From Halostella limicola (GTDB lineage Archaea; Halobacteriota; Halobacteria; Halobacteriales; Natronoarchaeaceae), in the NCBI RefSeq assembly GCF_003675875.1, contig NZ_RCDI01000001.1:496001-560000 (forward strand): DNA of 64,000 nucleotides, given 5' to 3'. Of this stretch, positions 26,645 through 36,176 are shown piece after piece. Under the pieces are notes generated by a model. That model saw only the letters and a program-made list of their open reading frames with translations. It was not told the DNA's origin and did no database searches. Position 1 is the stretch's first letter. Every line of letters begins with the position of its first letter. Position numbers and translations under genes: made by a program.

Positions 26645-27929
26645 GAGCGCTGAGACTGACGACCAGGACGCTGAACGAACGGAGTCTGACGATTCGGTTC
26701 CCCGTAGTTCGGAACCTGATAACGCGGCTCCCGATATCGACGTCACGTACGATTTAGAGGACATCTGCGATCGCTGTCTTGAGTGGGCTGCAGCGCAGGA
26801 GTATGCAGGCTATGACCCGTACGATGGCTTGAATAGTCCCTATCTCTCTGCCGTCTCAGACAACTGGTTAACACGGCTGATCGGAATCCATACGGTGAAC
26901 AAATCTCCGATCAATCTCCGGCCGTTGCTCAACGTCCCGAAAGAGCGCAATCCAAAGGGAGTTGCTCTGTTTGCGATGGCGTATTTGAACCGGTACCGCG
27001 AGACTGGCCGGGATGCTGACAAAGACACAGCAGAAGACCTTCTTCGCTGGCTCGATCGAAATCGCTCTCCGAATTATGACGACGCCGCATGGGGGTACAA
27101 CTTTGACTGGCAGAACGCGCGGAAGTTCTTTCTGCCGGAATATTATCCCTCCATTGTCGTCACCGTTTTCGGCGGTCGGGCGTTCCTCGAGTACTACACC
27201 GTGACTGGTGTAGAGTGGGCACTTGAGACGGCAAAATCAGCGGCGTCGTTCATCCGCACCCACATTAACCAAGAGCAGGTCAATGGCTTCGACGTATTCA
27301 CCTACACGCCCTACGATTCGTTCGTCTTGATAAACACGAACGCTCTCGCTGCAGGTTTCTTCTATCGGCTTGGGAACCATACAACTTCGACAGCGTTGTC
27401 AGATCGAGCGGAAGAACTCTTCGAGTTTGTTATCGATGCTCAAGCGAGCAGTGGCGGATGGTACTACGCGATGCCTGCTACGGACTCGCATTTGAGCCAC
27501 GACAACTTCCACACTGGATTCGTTTTGGAGAGCCTCTACGAATATGCGATGGAGCAGTCCGACGATCATCCTGCGAAACGGGCCTATCAGAAAGGCATGG
27601 AGTTCTACCAGCAAAACCTGTTTGATGAGAACGGCGCACCTCGCTTTGAAGCCGATCAACGTTACCCCTATGACGCCCACGCCGCTGCTCAAGCAATACT
27701 CACCTTCGTCCAACGAGGGTCCGACCGGGACTGGGAGCTTGCGGGCGACGTTTGCCAATGGTCGCTCGATAATCTCTTTGATTCAGAAGGATACTTCTAC
27801 CGGCGAATCGGGCGTGTCCTTACCGACAAAACACCGTACATGCGGTGGAGTCAAGCTTGGATGTGCTATGCGCTTTCAGCATTTAGTCTCCATAGCACAA
27901 AGGCTCTCTCGACTGCTGAAACTGAGTAA
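26625..27929 (+). CDS. Alpha/alpha-barrel (six-hairpin glycosidase-like) protein of glycan cluster
   Basis: A 434-residue protein starting at ATG 26625, inside the end of the DUF354 gene. After an acidic leader of about 40 residues it consists of repeated helix pairs: GVALFAMAYLNRYRETG, TAEDLLRWLDRNRSPNYDDAAWGYNFDWQN, VTVFGGRAFLEYYTVTG, ASSGGWYYAMPATDSHLSHDNFHTGF and RWSQAWMCYALSAF. This is the layout of six-hairpin barrels seen in heparinase and glucuronyl-hydrolase-type enzymes. Relatives are often mislabelled as antibiotic transporter permeases, but there are no membrane segments. It probably modifies or binds the surface glycan. Its 3' end overlaps the convergent propeller gene by 47 bases. 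Confidence 0.7.
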   Translation: MKNTIPESAETDDQDAERTESDDSVPRSSEPDNAAPDIDVTYDLEDICDRCLEWAAAQEYAGYDPYDGLNSPYLSAVSDNWLTRLIGIHTVNKSPINLRPLLNVPKERNPKGVALFAMAYLNRYRETGRDADKDTAEDLLRWLDRNRSPNYDDAAWGYNFDWQNARKFFLPEYYPSIVVTVFGGRAFLEYYTVTGVEWALETAKSAASFIRTHINQEQVNGFDVFTYTPYDSFVLINTNALAAGFFYRLGNHTTSTALSDRAEELFEFVIDAQASSGGWYYAMPATDSHLSHDNFHTGFVLESLYEYAMEQSDDHPAKRAYQKGMEFYQQNLFDENGAPRFEADQRYPYDAHAAAQAILTFVQRGSDRDWELAGDVCQWSLDNLFDSEGYFYRRIGRVLTDKTPYMRWSQAWMCYALSAFSLHSTKALSTAETE

Positions 27930-28974
27930 CGGGAACGTTTCGTATTGTCCCGTGGTCTTTCTGGGTATTGTAGGGATTCACGAATAGCCCGCGCTCAGGA
28001 TGAGTAGCCATGAAGATGTACGAGTTTGTGTCCACAATCGTAGATAGCGGGTGCCTGCCCTTCTTGTACGAGACTACGGTTTCCCAGGTTTCAAATGAAT
28101 CGGCAGACGTCGCATGCAGTACACAGGCCTCATGCTGTGGTTCCGTTGCGGGTTCGATCGCAGTCGAGAAAAATACGTGATATTCCCCACTGATTTCCAG
28201 TGTCTCTGCGTAATAGACGGGACTTGAGACTGTATGAAGCGTCTCTACAGGTGGGTCTTCGGCGTTAAGATCATTGCGATCGAGTTTCACGATCCGGTTT
28301 TCCTCTGTGTATGGACAATCCATCCCCCAAAGGATGGCGGACGGAGTAAACGCAAGGTCGACCGCTCGCCAGAGTTGACTTCCAGTTCCGATGACCTCTA
28401 ACTCCCCCTCAGAAAGTCGGAGGATCATGGATTCATCGTCCGTATCTCCGGTCGTAATCCACCGATCACCAGTATACGGATCCACTTGTACCGAATGTAT
28501 ATGTCGTGCATCAAATGATGCTATCGTTGTCCACGACACGCCATCGTTCCGACTGGCGAGAAGGCGTGGTTGCTGTGATCGGTCTAATGGATACTCTCCG
28601 AGATAGATTATACCTTCGTGGGCACAGAACCCCGACGGGAGGATTCCCATCGGCCCTGAAGAGGCGGGCAATTGGCGGACTGCTACCCAGGAATTTCCGT
28701 TGTCTAAACTCCGAAAGAGACGATTCCCTTGCGTTGCATAGAGTTCGTCAGTAGTTACTCGCCAGACGTTTGTGGTCAAATACGGCCCAACTAATTGGGA
28801 GAGAACTTCTTTCGTGACGCTGTTCGTCTGGAGCAGTCGACTTAGTGAACCTGTCCGTATCCCGAGACTTGGGAGGTGACTGACCTGGGTGAACTCCAAT
28901 CCACCTCTTTCATCGTACACATTTTGACTATCTGACGTATATAGCATATCTTCCCAGATTCCTTCTAACTTCAT
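27883..28974 (-). CDS. BNR/sialidase-like beta-propeller protein
   Basis: A 363-residue protein without a signal peptide. Several Asp-box-like strands are visible: LFRSLDNGNSWVAVRQL, LLASRNDGVSWTTIASF and similar turns, giving a propeller of about six blades as in BNR-repeat proteins. The acidic and arginine active-site set of true sialidases cannot be identified, so catalytic activity is not claimed. It is convergent with, and overlaps by 47 bases, the barrel protein gene. It lies in the glycan cluster and could be a binding or trimming protein. Confidence 0.65.
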   Translation of the reverse strand: MKLEGIWEDMLYTSDSQNVYDERGGLEFTQVSHLPSLGIRTGSLSRLLQTNSVTKEVLSQLVGPYLTTNVWRVTTDELYATQGNRLFRSLDNGNSWVAVRQLPASSGPMGILPSGFCAHEGIIYLGEYPLDRSQQPRLLASRNDGVSWTTIASFDARHIHSVQVDPYTGDRWITTGDTDDESMILRLSEGELEVIGTGSQLWRAVDLAFTPSAILWGMDCPYTEENRIVKLDRNDLNAEDPPVETLHTVSSPVYYAETLEISGEYHVFFSTAIEPATEPQHEACVLHATSADSFETWETVVSYKKGRHPLSTIVDTNSYIFMATHPERGLFVNPYNTQKDHGTIRNVPVTQFQQSREPLCYGD

Positions 28975-29094
28975 GCTCTCTCTAATTCATGTCCTCGCCT
29001 AAACTATTACGGTTGTCATTTATGTGTTTCTGTCATTAAAGGCATAACACCTGATTGATAAGATATATCTGATAGGCTGTCTAATGGGGTAGCA

Positions 29095-30480
29095 ATGCCA
29101 GAATCACCGAATGTTCTTTTCCTCGTTCTCGATTCGATGCGGACTGATCGAGTATCATGTTACGGTCATGATCGGAAGACAACTCCAAACCTAGATGAAT
29201 TTGCTTCGTCGGCAACTCGCTATACGAACGCGTATACTCCCGCGCCGTGGACTCTTCCCACACACACCTCGTTGTTTACCGGCCTCTTTCCCTCTGAACA
29301 CGGCATCACGAACGCGTTCCCCGATAGTAATCTTCAGCTCTCTCCGGAGATCTCGACACTTGCGGAGAAACTTCGTGATTCAGGGTATCGGACGGCTGGC
29401 TTTTCTAACAATCCCTGGGTCGGAAAGACATCGGGACTTGACAGAGGTTTTGACGACTACGTTGAGTGGAACCTCGAAATTGGGAGTGAAGCAACCTCTG
29501 CGATCCATTCGACGACTGACCGGCTTGCCTCGCGGTTCAATTCGCTGGTCGGGCATGCAGCTCGTCAGCCGATTTATCTTCTGAAACGTCCCTTCTTTAC
29601 CGACTCGCTCACGCGGCGAGCGTCGACATGGATTGACACCGCATCCGCTGATGGACAGCCTTGGTTCTGTTTCATGAACCTCATGGAAGCCCACAGTCCG
29701 TACTTTCCGCGCAAGTGGGCCTTCCGGGAACTCGGGCTCTCCACACCAGGGCCTATCGAACCCCGGGTGTTGAACACGAAACTACTGGCCTATATCATGG
29801 GAAAAGCCGATCTTGAGCCGGACACCCGCGAACGGGTGATGGAGTTCTATGATGCGAGTCTTCGCTATCAGGATCGGAAAGTGGCCGAATTGCTGGACCT
29901 TCTTCGAGAGAAGGGCGTGTTCGATGACACGATAATCGTTATTTGTTCTGACCACGGGAAGACGCTCGGTGGATTCGACCGTTCAGAAACTCCGCCTCAC
30001 TATCTTCGAGATATCAATACCCGTGTTCCGCTGATCGTTAAAGCTCCTGACCAGAACAATGGCGCCCTCGTCAAATCGCCCGTTGAACTTGTCTCTCTTC
30101 ATCAGTATATCTCAAACGGTGCATCACAAGCAGTCGAAGAGTATCAGCCGGATGCCGACCACGCTCTATTTGAAGACTTTATTCCCCACACGGGGCGGCA
30201 AACCCCATATGATGACGTAACCTACTGGCGAGGGTTGGGAACTACTTCGGGGAAGTTCGTCCAGAGTGATACGGACGACAGCTATCTCTTTGACGGCAAA
30301 GGATTCGATGAACAGGTCCTTGCTGACTCCGATTCTACGTTACAAAGTAGATTAACAGATGCCCTTTCCAGTCGTATTGATAATCTTGGTAATACGGCTT
30401 CGGATGAGGATGGTAATCGGATGGACGATCTAGAGGGAGATGTTCAAGCGCAGCTCAAGGACCTCGGGTATATGAAATAG
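29095..30480 (+). CDS. Sulfatase-like alkaline phosphatase superfamily protein lacking the Cys/Ser nucleophile
   Basis: A 461-residue protein. The metal site is seen in NVLFLVLDSMRTDRVSCYGH and in ICSDHGKTLGG. The usual sulfatase motif (C/S)xPSR...TG is replaced by WTLPTHTSLFTG, so the formylglycine-forming Cys or Ser is absent and a Thr is in or near the nucleophile position. Such haloarchaeal proteins may be phosphohydrolases or phosphotransferases rather than sulfatases. There is no signal peptide, so activity is probably cytoplasmic. The C-terminus ends with LKDLGYM, a tail also seen in the phosphodiesterase-like protein at 34513 (LENLGYL). Confidence 0.82.
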   Translation: MPESPNVLFLVLDSMRTDRVSCYGHDRKTTPNLDEFASSATRYTNAYTPAPWTLPTHTSLFTGLFPSEHGITNAFPDSNLQLSPEISTLAEKLRDSGYRTAGFSNNPWVGKTSGLDRGFDDYVEWNLEIGSEATSAIHSTTDRLASRFNSLVGHAARQPIYLLKRPFFTDSLTRRASTWIDTASADGQPWFCFMNLMEAHSPYFPRKWAFRELGLSTPGPIEPRVLNTKLLAYIMGKADLEPDTRERVMEFYDASLRYQDRKVAELLDLLREKGVFDDTIIVICSDHGKTLGGFDRSETPPHYLRDINTRVPLIVKAPDQNNGALVKSPVELVSLHQYISNGASQAVEEYQPDADHALFEDFIPHTGRQTPYDDVTYWRGLGTTSGKFVQSDTDDSYLFDGKGFDEQVLADSDSTLQSRLTDALSSRIDNLGNTASDEDGNRMDDLEGDVQAQLKDLGYMK

Positions 30481-30606
30481 GATAGCAGACGGAGAGGAGT
30501 CTCCTTAGTTTGTGAATACCATCTCAAGTTTTGTTAATATATATATATATATAAATAATTTTTATTTTTATATAAAATATTAATAACAAAATATCGTTAT
30601 AACTTA
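30481..30606. terminator. Extremely AT-rich convergent spacer
   Basis: The 126 bases between two convergent genes include runs such as TATATATATATATAAATAA and TTTTTATTTTTATATAAAATA. T-rich tracts on both strands would stop transcription from either side. This also marks the left edge of the AT-rich cassette. Confidence 0.5.
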
Positions 30607-31725
30607 TTATATAGTGTATGAAATAATATCTTCCCAATCCTGCTCAGCACTTTCGTAAGAGAACGATTGTCCAACTGATATAGCATTCTCTTCAAGCGTG
30701 TTGCGTAATTCTTCATCCGTGAGAAGACGTTCCATAGCCTCCACAAAGTCCGATAGGTCACGGTTATCAACCAGTAATACATTTTCCTCATTAGTCGCAA
30801 TATCTGGAATGTTTCCGATAGATGGTGTTATACAGGCAAGTCCCATAGCCATTGATTCCAAGAGTGAAAGTCCCAGAGCCTCTCGCTTTGACGTCAGTAC
30901 AAATATACTTGATTTTGAATAGAATTCTACGGGTTCGTTAATCCAACCAGGCAGAGTAACACTATCCGAGAGCTTATACTCTTCTATGACTGCTCGAACG
31001 GACTTTTCCAACTCTCCGCTTCCAAGCATTACTGCTTGAACATTATATCCTCGTTCTCGTAGTTCCTTAATTGCGTGAATAAACAACAGAGGATCCTTTT
31101 CAGGCGCAAAACGTCCTGACCATACAAAGTCGTATACCACTTCTTTCTTCCTCTTAGGGTTATATTTTTCAGTATCGATCGCATTAGTGAGGATAAATAT
31201 ATTTTCTATCGGTACCCCATATTGGGTGAGCTGAGATTTATGTTCTGTTCCGAGTACTGACAGGGAACCAAATTGTCGGAATACAGTTTTTGGGAATATT
31301 CGATACCATGATTGGGCATGAACATCCAAATCAGCTCCAAGGATACCTAAGTGAGTCGGTGTTTTTGATATATTGCCTATGAGCAGAGCATACATGCCAT
31401 AGGGAAAAAGAGAGAAAGACACTACAAGATCATAATCGTTGGTCACGGCATCTTTAAAAGCTTCAAAGAAGATTAGAATTATCCCTAGCATTCTAAAACC
31501 AAATGTTGGTACTTTTTGATACTGTATTTCAACATTCTCATTGGGAGTAAGGCAGACCATTTTAGTTCTGTCAGCAACTGTTGCTAATGGTTCTATGTGG
31601 CGCTTGATCTTGTCAGGGTTGGAATGCTCGGAGATGACTAAGACATTTTGGTCAACTGTATCGTTCTTTTCTCTCACACCCATGGGAATAGTATAATATT
31701 TTATAAATCCTACGATCTCTCCCAC
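30607..31725 (-). CDS. Family 4 glycosyltransferase
   Basis: A 372-residue GT-B enzyme. The C-terminal donor-binding domain has FVWSGRFAPEKDPLLFIHAIKEL, VMLGSGELEKSVRAV, LPGWINEPVEFYSKSSIFVLTSKREALGLSLLESMAMGLACITPSIG, with the E-x7-E motif in REALGLSLLE. The N-terminal acceptor domain starts near VLVISEHSNPDKIKRHI. A second Met at 31683 may be the real start. The gene is notably AT-rich with many AAT, ATA and TTA codons. It probably adds a sugar in the glycan assembled by this cluster. Confidence 0.88.
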   Translation of the reverse strand: MGEIVGFIKYYTIPMGVREKNDTVDQNVLVISEHSNPDKIKRHIEPLATVADRTKMVCLTPNENVEIQYQKVPTFGFRMLGIILIFFEAFKDAVTNDYDLVVSFSLFPYGMYALLIGNISKTPTHLGILGADLDVHAQSWYRIFPKTVFRQFGSLSVLGTEHKSQLTQYGVPIENIFILTNAIDTEKYNPKRKKEVVYDFVWSGRFAPEKDPLLFIHAIKELRERGYNVQAVMLGSGELEKSVRAVIEEYKLSDSVTLPGWINEPVEFYSKSSIFVLTSKREALGLSLLESMAMGLACITPSIGNIPDIATNEENVLLVDNRDLSDFVEAMERLLTDEELRNTLEENAISVGQSFSYESAEQDWEDIISYTI

Positions 31726-31805
31726 ACATTATTCTACACGGTCTAGACCGGAATACGGGAGAGCATCAAAAGTGATATAGGTGTAGAAATTACCTCTTTG
31801 AATAC

Positions 31806-33221
31806 ATGTCCTCTCTTGCTAATATCGGTCGTCAATTCCTCCTAAAGTCTGGTTCACAAATTGTCTCACTCCTCACTATAATGTATTTTACTCGGATACT
31901 TTCTCCAGAACAACTTGGACAATACTTTTACTTTGAATCTTTATTAGGGATGGTGGCTATTTTTGCTGGTTTTGGAATTTCAGGGGCAACTGAAAAATAT
32001 GTGAGCGAAAAATCTGATAGATCTCTTTGGTTCTCCTCAGGCTTGTTCCTTATTATTTGTACGTCTATTGCTATTTCTGCTCTATTTATTATATTTAATT
32101 CTAAGGTCCATGAAATACTTTCTTCTCAGTATCTATTACTATTTATTATAGCGTTAGTATCTACTCGACTCTATTCGATTTATCAACACCTACTACGCGC
32201 AGAATTACGTGCCGCTACAGCAGGCAGTATTGATCTGGCACGATTTGTTGTAATATTCGCTATATCTTTCCTCCTCGTAAAGTATGGGCTTGGATCGACT
32301 GGACTCATCCTGGGATACATACTTTCTCATGTACTTCTTCTCCCTATTTCTGTCTTTATTTCTAAAACTTCAGTTACTATACCTAGATTCCAGGAGGGGA
32401 GAGAGTTGATACATTTTGCTAAGTATTATGCCATCAATGTTCTTGGATCCAAAATATTCTATCTGGCTGATGTTGTGATAATTGGTATACTTCTAACAAA
32501 AGCTGATGTGGGGCGTTATGAAATAGCTTGGAGGCTTATATTTGCAGGCATGATGTTGAACAGTATCATTTCAAATACAGTATTTTCCTATATTAGCAAA
32601 TCATACGGAGAAAATGATACGAAAGGGATCACCAGCGAAATTGGCCAGAGTCTACGCTATATTCTTCTGATCCCCTTTGCCACCGCTGCTGGTGCATTCT
32701 TTATAGGTCAAGAAGTCATCTCATTACTTTTCACAGCGGATTACACGACTCCTCGGTTAGTTATTACAATACTGGGGGTTGGATTCATTTTCCAAGCTAT
32801 TTTTTCTCTGTTCAGTCGATCGCTTATTGCTATAGACAAACCAAAGATGGCTTTTTATGCGACTACGGCTGCCATAACAGTGAATTTAGTAATGAATCTA
32901 CTATTCATACCTATCTTTGGCAGCCTTGGAGCTGCAACAGCAACAGCAGTCTCGTATGCATTTGCTGCAGTCATCTATTATTTTACACTCCGGCGTTATG
33001 TCAAAATATCATTTTCATGGACAAGACTGAAAATACAGTCCTCAGCGGCGATCTTAATGGCAATTGGGTTAGCAAGTACGATAAAATGGATGGGGAAGTC
33101 ATCAGATATTTTAGTTATAGTATATCTCCTGGGAGGCGGGGCGATCTACATCGTATTGCTCCTATCTTCGCACAAAATTAGATATGATATTATAAAGCTA
33201 TTGAGGGAAACAAGATATTAA
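31806..33221 (+). CDS. Wzx-like polysaccharide/lipid-linked oligosaccharide flippase
   Basis: A 471-residue integral membrane protein with 12-14 hydrophobic helices. The first segment ANIGRQFLLKSGSQIVSLLTIMYFTRILSPEQLGQY is typical of the RfbX/Wzx branch of the MOP superfamily. The Arg after the first helix and the FSRSLIAIDKPKMAFYATTAAITVNLVMNLLFIPIFGSLGAATAT stretch are also family-like. It would flip lipid-linked glycan units across the membrane. It lies in the AT-rich cassette, divergent from the GT4 gene. The stop overlaps the convergent GT61 gene by 4 bases. Confidence 0.9.
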   Translation: MSSLANIGRQFLLKSGSQIVSLLTIMYFTRILSPEQLGQYFYFESLLGMVAIFAGFGISGATEKYVSEKSDRSLWFSSGLFLIICTSIAISALFIIFNSKVHEILSSQYLLLFIIALVSTRLYSIYQHLLRAELRAATAGSIDLARFVVIFAISFLLVKYGLGSTGLILGYILSHVLLLPISVFISKTSVTIPRFQEGRELIHFAKYYAINVLGSKIFYLADVVIIGILLTKADVGRYEIAWRLIFAGMMLNSIISNTVFSYISKSYGENDTKGITSEIGQSLRYILLIPFATAAGAFFIGQEVISLLFTADYTTPRLVITILGVGFIFQAIFSLFSRSLIAIDKPKMAFYATTAAITVNLVMNLLFIPIFGSLGAATATAVSYAFAAVIYYFTLRRYVKISFSWTRLKIQSSAAILMAIGLASTIKWMGKSSDILVIVYLLGGGAIYIVLLLSSHKIRYDIIKLLRETRY

Positions 33222-34420
33222 CTGGTAGCTTCCTGAATCATTTGTTCTAGGTCTCGAACATTAACTCTTAGATCTGGGCCAACTGAATGACAGTGTAAAC
33301 AACCATACCAAAATCCATGCTGTTTAGACAGTGAATAATAAACCCGCGTATTCGAATTTCCTCTGAGTAATTCAATTACGGAGACTTCGTCAGAATAGAT
33401 CAGATCCGTCAAACCTGCCCCATGAGGTGCAACTATCGTATCTGCTTGTGAGAAAAGAGCAACAGTTTCGGCAACGCTCATTTCGGATAGAGTATATCGC
33501 TCGAATCCATATTTTTCCAAACATTCCATGACAGCCTCTTCATTCACAACCTGTCGTGCAGAGGCGTCATTACGCGTAATATATACGTTAGAGGTGAATC
33601 GGTTTTTACTGACCCGTTTTAATGCTTCAGACCTCATACGTTCACGAAGCCATCCTGTGGAGAGCGCCGACCAGGATCTATGATCTGCTTCCCGTCTGGA
33701 TGTAGGGAGGATGAGCTTATCGACAGTTGCATATTCTGAGTCCCAAAAAATGAGATCCTCTTCAGAGTATCCTAGCAAGTCGAGTGATTCTAACTGAAAA
33801 CTTGTTGGATTTGGTCCAATAATTAGCGGTGGGCTGTTTCCGGTTTCTTTCCTATATCGCTCAACTCCTTCAAGCCGAGTGAGAGTTTCTGCAGTCCAAT
33901 GAAAATACCCCTTATTCCAAGCATTATATAGTAGAACAGCGGAATCAAAGTGATCCGTTTCGGGATTAGAGATCAAGCCCGGATCACGTGAAATATCTTT
34001 TATTGTATTGTATATATTTGCTACAAGAACTTGAGGGCTTCCAAGTGGTTCAATTGGGAACTTACCATTTATGACAACTAAAGGATAAGTACCTAGCAAT
34101 TTTGCCTCAGTCGTCCCCACGTAGGGTTTCGTGATGGTAAAATTCCCCTGCTGATTCATTATCTTTGAGTCGATATAATCGTATGAATCGGGGAGAGGTT
34201 TTTCAATCTTTTTAGCCGAATCGTACTCAAACACTTTCCCTTTATCTTGACATATTCGGTATAGTTCTTGATCGTCTATGATCAGGGGGTTATAATCGTT
34301 TGTGAGGAAGTTTGCTACGGGTGAAAGCGATATTTGTAAACCTCTTTCATATATCCACTCTGTGGCCGCAGAAATACCATTTTGACGATACTCACTTATT
34401 ATCTCCTCTCGGAAGGACAT
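33218..34420 (-). CDS. Family 61 (DUF563) glycosyltransferase
   Basis: A 400-residue protein. The middle contains YNAWNKGYFHWTAETLTRLEGVERY, matching the conserved N-(Y/F)xHWxxE-type block of DUF563. Towards the end are VYITRNDASARQVVNEEAVMECLEKYGF and LFSQADTIVAPHGAGLTDLIYS, the hallmark PHGAG motif. GT61 enzymes transfer xylose or GlcNAc in eukaryotes; prokaryotic members build surface polysaccharides. There is no signal peptide or TM helix, so it should be cytoplasmic. AT-rich codon use matches its neighbours. Convergent overlap of 4 bases with the flippase gene. Confidence 0.88.
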   Translation of the reverse strand: MSFREEIISEYRQNGISAATEWIYERGLQISLSPVANFLTNDYNPLIIDDQELYRICQDKGKVFEYDSAKKIEKPLPDSYDYIDSKIMNQQGNFTITKPYVGTTEAKLLGTYPLVVINGKFPIEPLGSPQVLVANIYNTIKDISRDPGLISNPETDHFDSAVLLYNAWNKGYFHWTAETLTRLEGVERYRKETGNSPPLIIGPNPTSFQLESLDLLGYSEEDLIFWDSEYATVDKLILPTSRREADHRSWSALSTGWLRERMRSEALKRVSKNRFTSNVYITRNDASARQVVNEEAVMECLEKYGFERYTLSEMSVAETVALFSQADTIVAPHGAGLTDLIYSDEVSVIELLRGNSNTRVYYSLSKQHGFWYGCLHCHSVGPDLRVNVRDLEQMIQEATS

Positions 34421-34512
34421 ACAACCTTACTAGAGACGCTGCTATTCAATAATTCGATCCGTTGGTAAACATATAAGGATTAAAATATAAGCTCAAATAC
34501 AGAGGAATAATT

Positions 34513-35991
34513 CTAAAGATACCCTAAGTTTTCAAGTCGATCTTCAACTTCACCGTGAGTTGATTCTTTCTCCTGGGGAGCTTGGTACTGAGGTGGATCG
34601 AAGTATTCTACTTCTTTGTTTGATTGGCTAATAACTACATCCCCATCCATATCATTAGGTACTTTCATATCGCACAGGTGTAGCAGCGTTGGGGCAATAT
34701 CGATCAGGTTAGGAGAATCCAAGTTTGAGGTTATATCTTGTCCCTTAGCAACAAATATGCCGTCTGAGTCATGGTGAGCGATCGATTCATCAAGTATCGT
34801 CTGTCCAATTGGCCCATCGTTCATCTTCATTTCATTGGACGATACAATAATTTCAGCCGCATCATCAGTATAAGGGCCATAATAAACCTCGTACCGTTCT
34901 TTTGCCGAAATGCCATCTATCTCATTTATACCCTTGATAATCTCCTTGATTATAGCACTTTCTTCCTTACTCTCCGGTATTCTATTGATACGTATACCAG
35001 CTTCGTCTTTTGAACGACAATAAGCAATTGAGGATTCTAGATCTATTTCCTTTTTTGCTTCTAGAATAAATCCTGCAGACTGGAGGAGATCTTTGATCTG
35101 TTTCAAGAAAGGACGAATAGAATCAAATTGGAGCAACTTTCGTCCTATTTTTCCCACAGATACCTTTGAGAGGTTTTGGAGATTTTTGTCTTCGGATTTC
35201 TCTCTTGTACCGGTTTTTAAATATCTATTCTTTTCGAGCCAGTCATTTGCGTAAAATAGTCTATCAAATATCCGAAACCCGTGATCACTTATTAGTAACA
35301 GATTATCTTCTTCATATAAACTATTATCTATGTCTTTAATATAATCATCAACCTCTGCCAACACCTCTCTCACAGCTGTGGCGATCTCACTCTCAGGGTT
35401 CTGTTTCAACTCTTTATAGCCGGCATGCTGTAACCAATCCGTTACACTCACTAACTGGAATAGGATATCATGATCGTCTTCATTTAAAACTTTTCTGAAT
35501 TGTTTGGAATTGTGAGTGAAACTTTTAGAAAGCTTTTCGATTTTTTGTTTAGAAGTGCCACTAAGTGTTGGATATTGAGGGGGTTCAATACTATATTTAT
35601 CATAAATATCGGCTGGTGTGGGTTCTGTTTGATCATCCAACCAAGAAGGTACTATATCGCCTTCAATTCGAGCTGGAAAGCAAAGCGGGAGATTCCATAA
35701 AAAGATATCATTCTCACCTTCATAGAGATATTCATAGAATGTCTTTGATTTTAGATCTTCTCCGGTGTTGTATTCCATATCTCCATTTTGATACGAGACA
35801 AAATCAAAAACCCCATGCTTACCTTGTTGCTTCCCTGTTTGAAAGGATGCCCAAGCTGCAGCAGTTAAAGGAGGATTCGTACTCTGCAACTCCGAAGAAA
35901 TATTATCATTGACTAATCTCTGTATGTATGGTGTGTATTCTAGTAGATCGTGATGGAAGGCATCAAGGCCTATGATTACGGTTCTAGTCAT
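34513..35991 (-). CDS. Type I phosphodiesterase/nucleotide pyrophosphatase-like alkaline phosphatase superfamily protein
   Basis: A 492-residue protein. The first metal-binding strand is TRTVIIGLDAFHHDLLEY. The Thr nucleophile lies in NPPLTAAAWASFQTGKQQGKHGVFDFV, and later ligands are in LISDHGFRIFD and IAHHDSDGIFVAKG. I start at 35991 because MTRTVIIGLDA is the natural N-terminus; the open frame reaches 36075 with an unlikely extension. Haloarchaeal and bacterial glycan clusters often carry this AP-family protein; its substrate there is unknown, possibly a nucleotide sugar or lipid-linked phosphodiester. The C-terminal tail EDRLENLGYL is shared in form with the sulfatase-like gene. Confidence 0.82.
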   Translation of the reverse strand: MTRTVIIGLDAFHHDLLEYTPYIQRLVNDNISSELQSTNPPLTAAAWASFQTGKQQGKHGVFDFVSYQNGDMEYNTGEDLKSKTFYEYLYEGENDIFLWNLPLCFPARIEGDIVPSWLDDQTEPTPADIYDKYSIEPPQYPTLSGTSKQKIEKLSKSFTHNSKQFRKVLNEDDHDILFQLVSVTDWLQHAGYKELKQNPESEIATAVREVLAEVDDYIKDIDNSLYEEDNLLLISDHGFRIFDRLFYANDWLEKNRYLKTGTREKSEDKNLQNLSKVSVGKIGRKLLQFDSIRPFLKQIKDLLQSAGFILEAKKEIDLESSIAYCRSKDEAGIRINRIPESKEESAIIKEIIKGINEIDGISAKERYEVYYGPYTDDAAEIIVSSNEMKMNDGPIGQTILDESIAHHDSDGIFVAKGQDITSNLDSPNLIDIAPTLLHLCDMKVPNDMDGDVVISQSNKEVEYFDPPQYQAPQEKESTHGEVEDRLENLGYL

Positions 35992-36176
35992 GATACGGCG
36001 GAGTAGTTCAATTATTAAATAAATGACGATCCGTATATGTACATCACCCTCATTGATATATGACGGTGCCCGCAATAAGAGACTCTAATAAACCCTTTTT
36101 GGGTATGAAACCTCCGGCGACCGGTCTGACAAAACCACCTATATCCAATACACTATAAATATAACATAAATTTACG

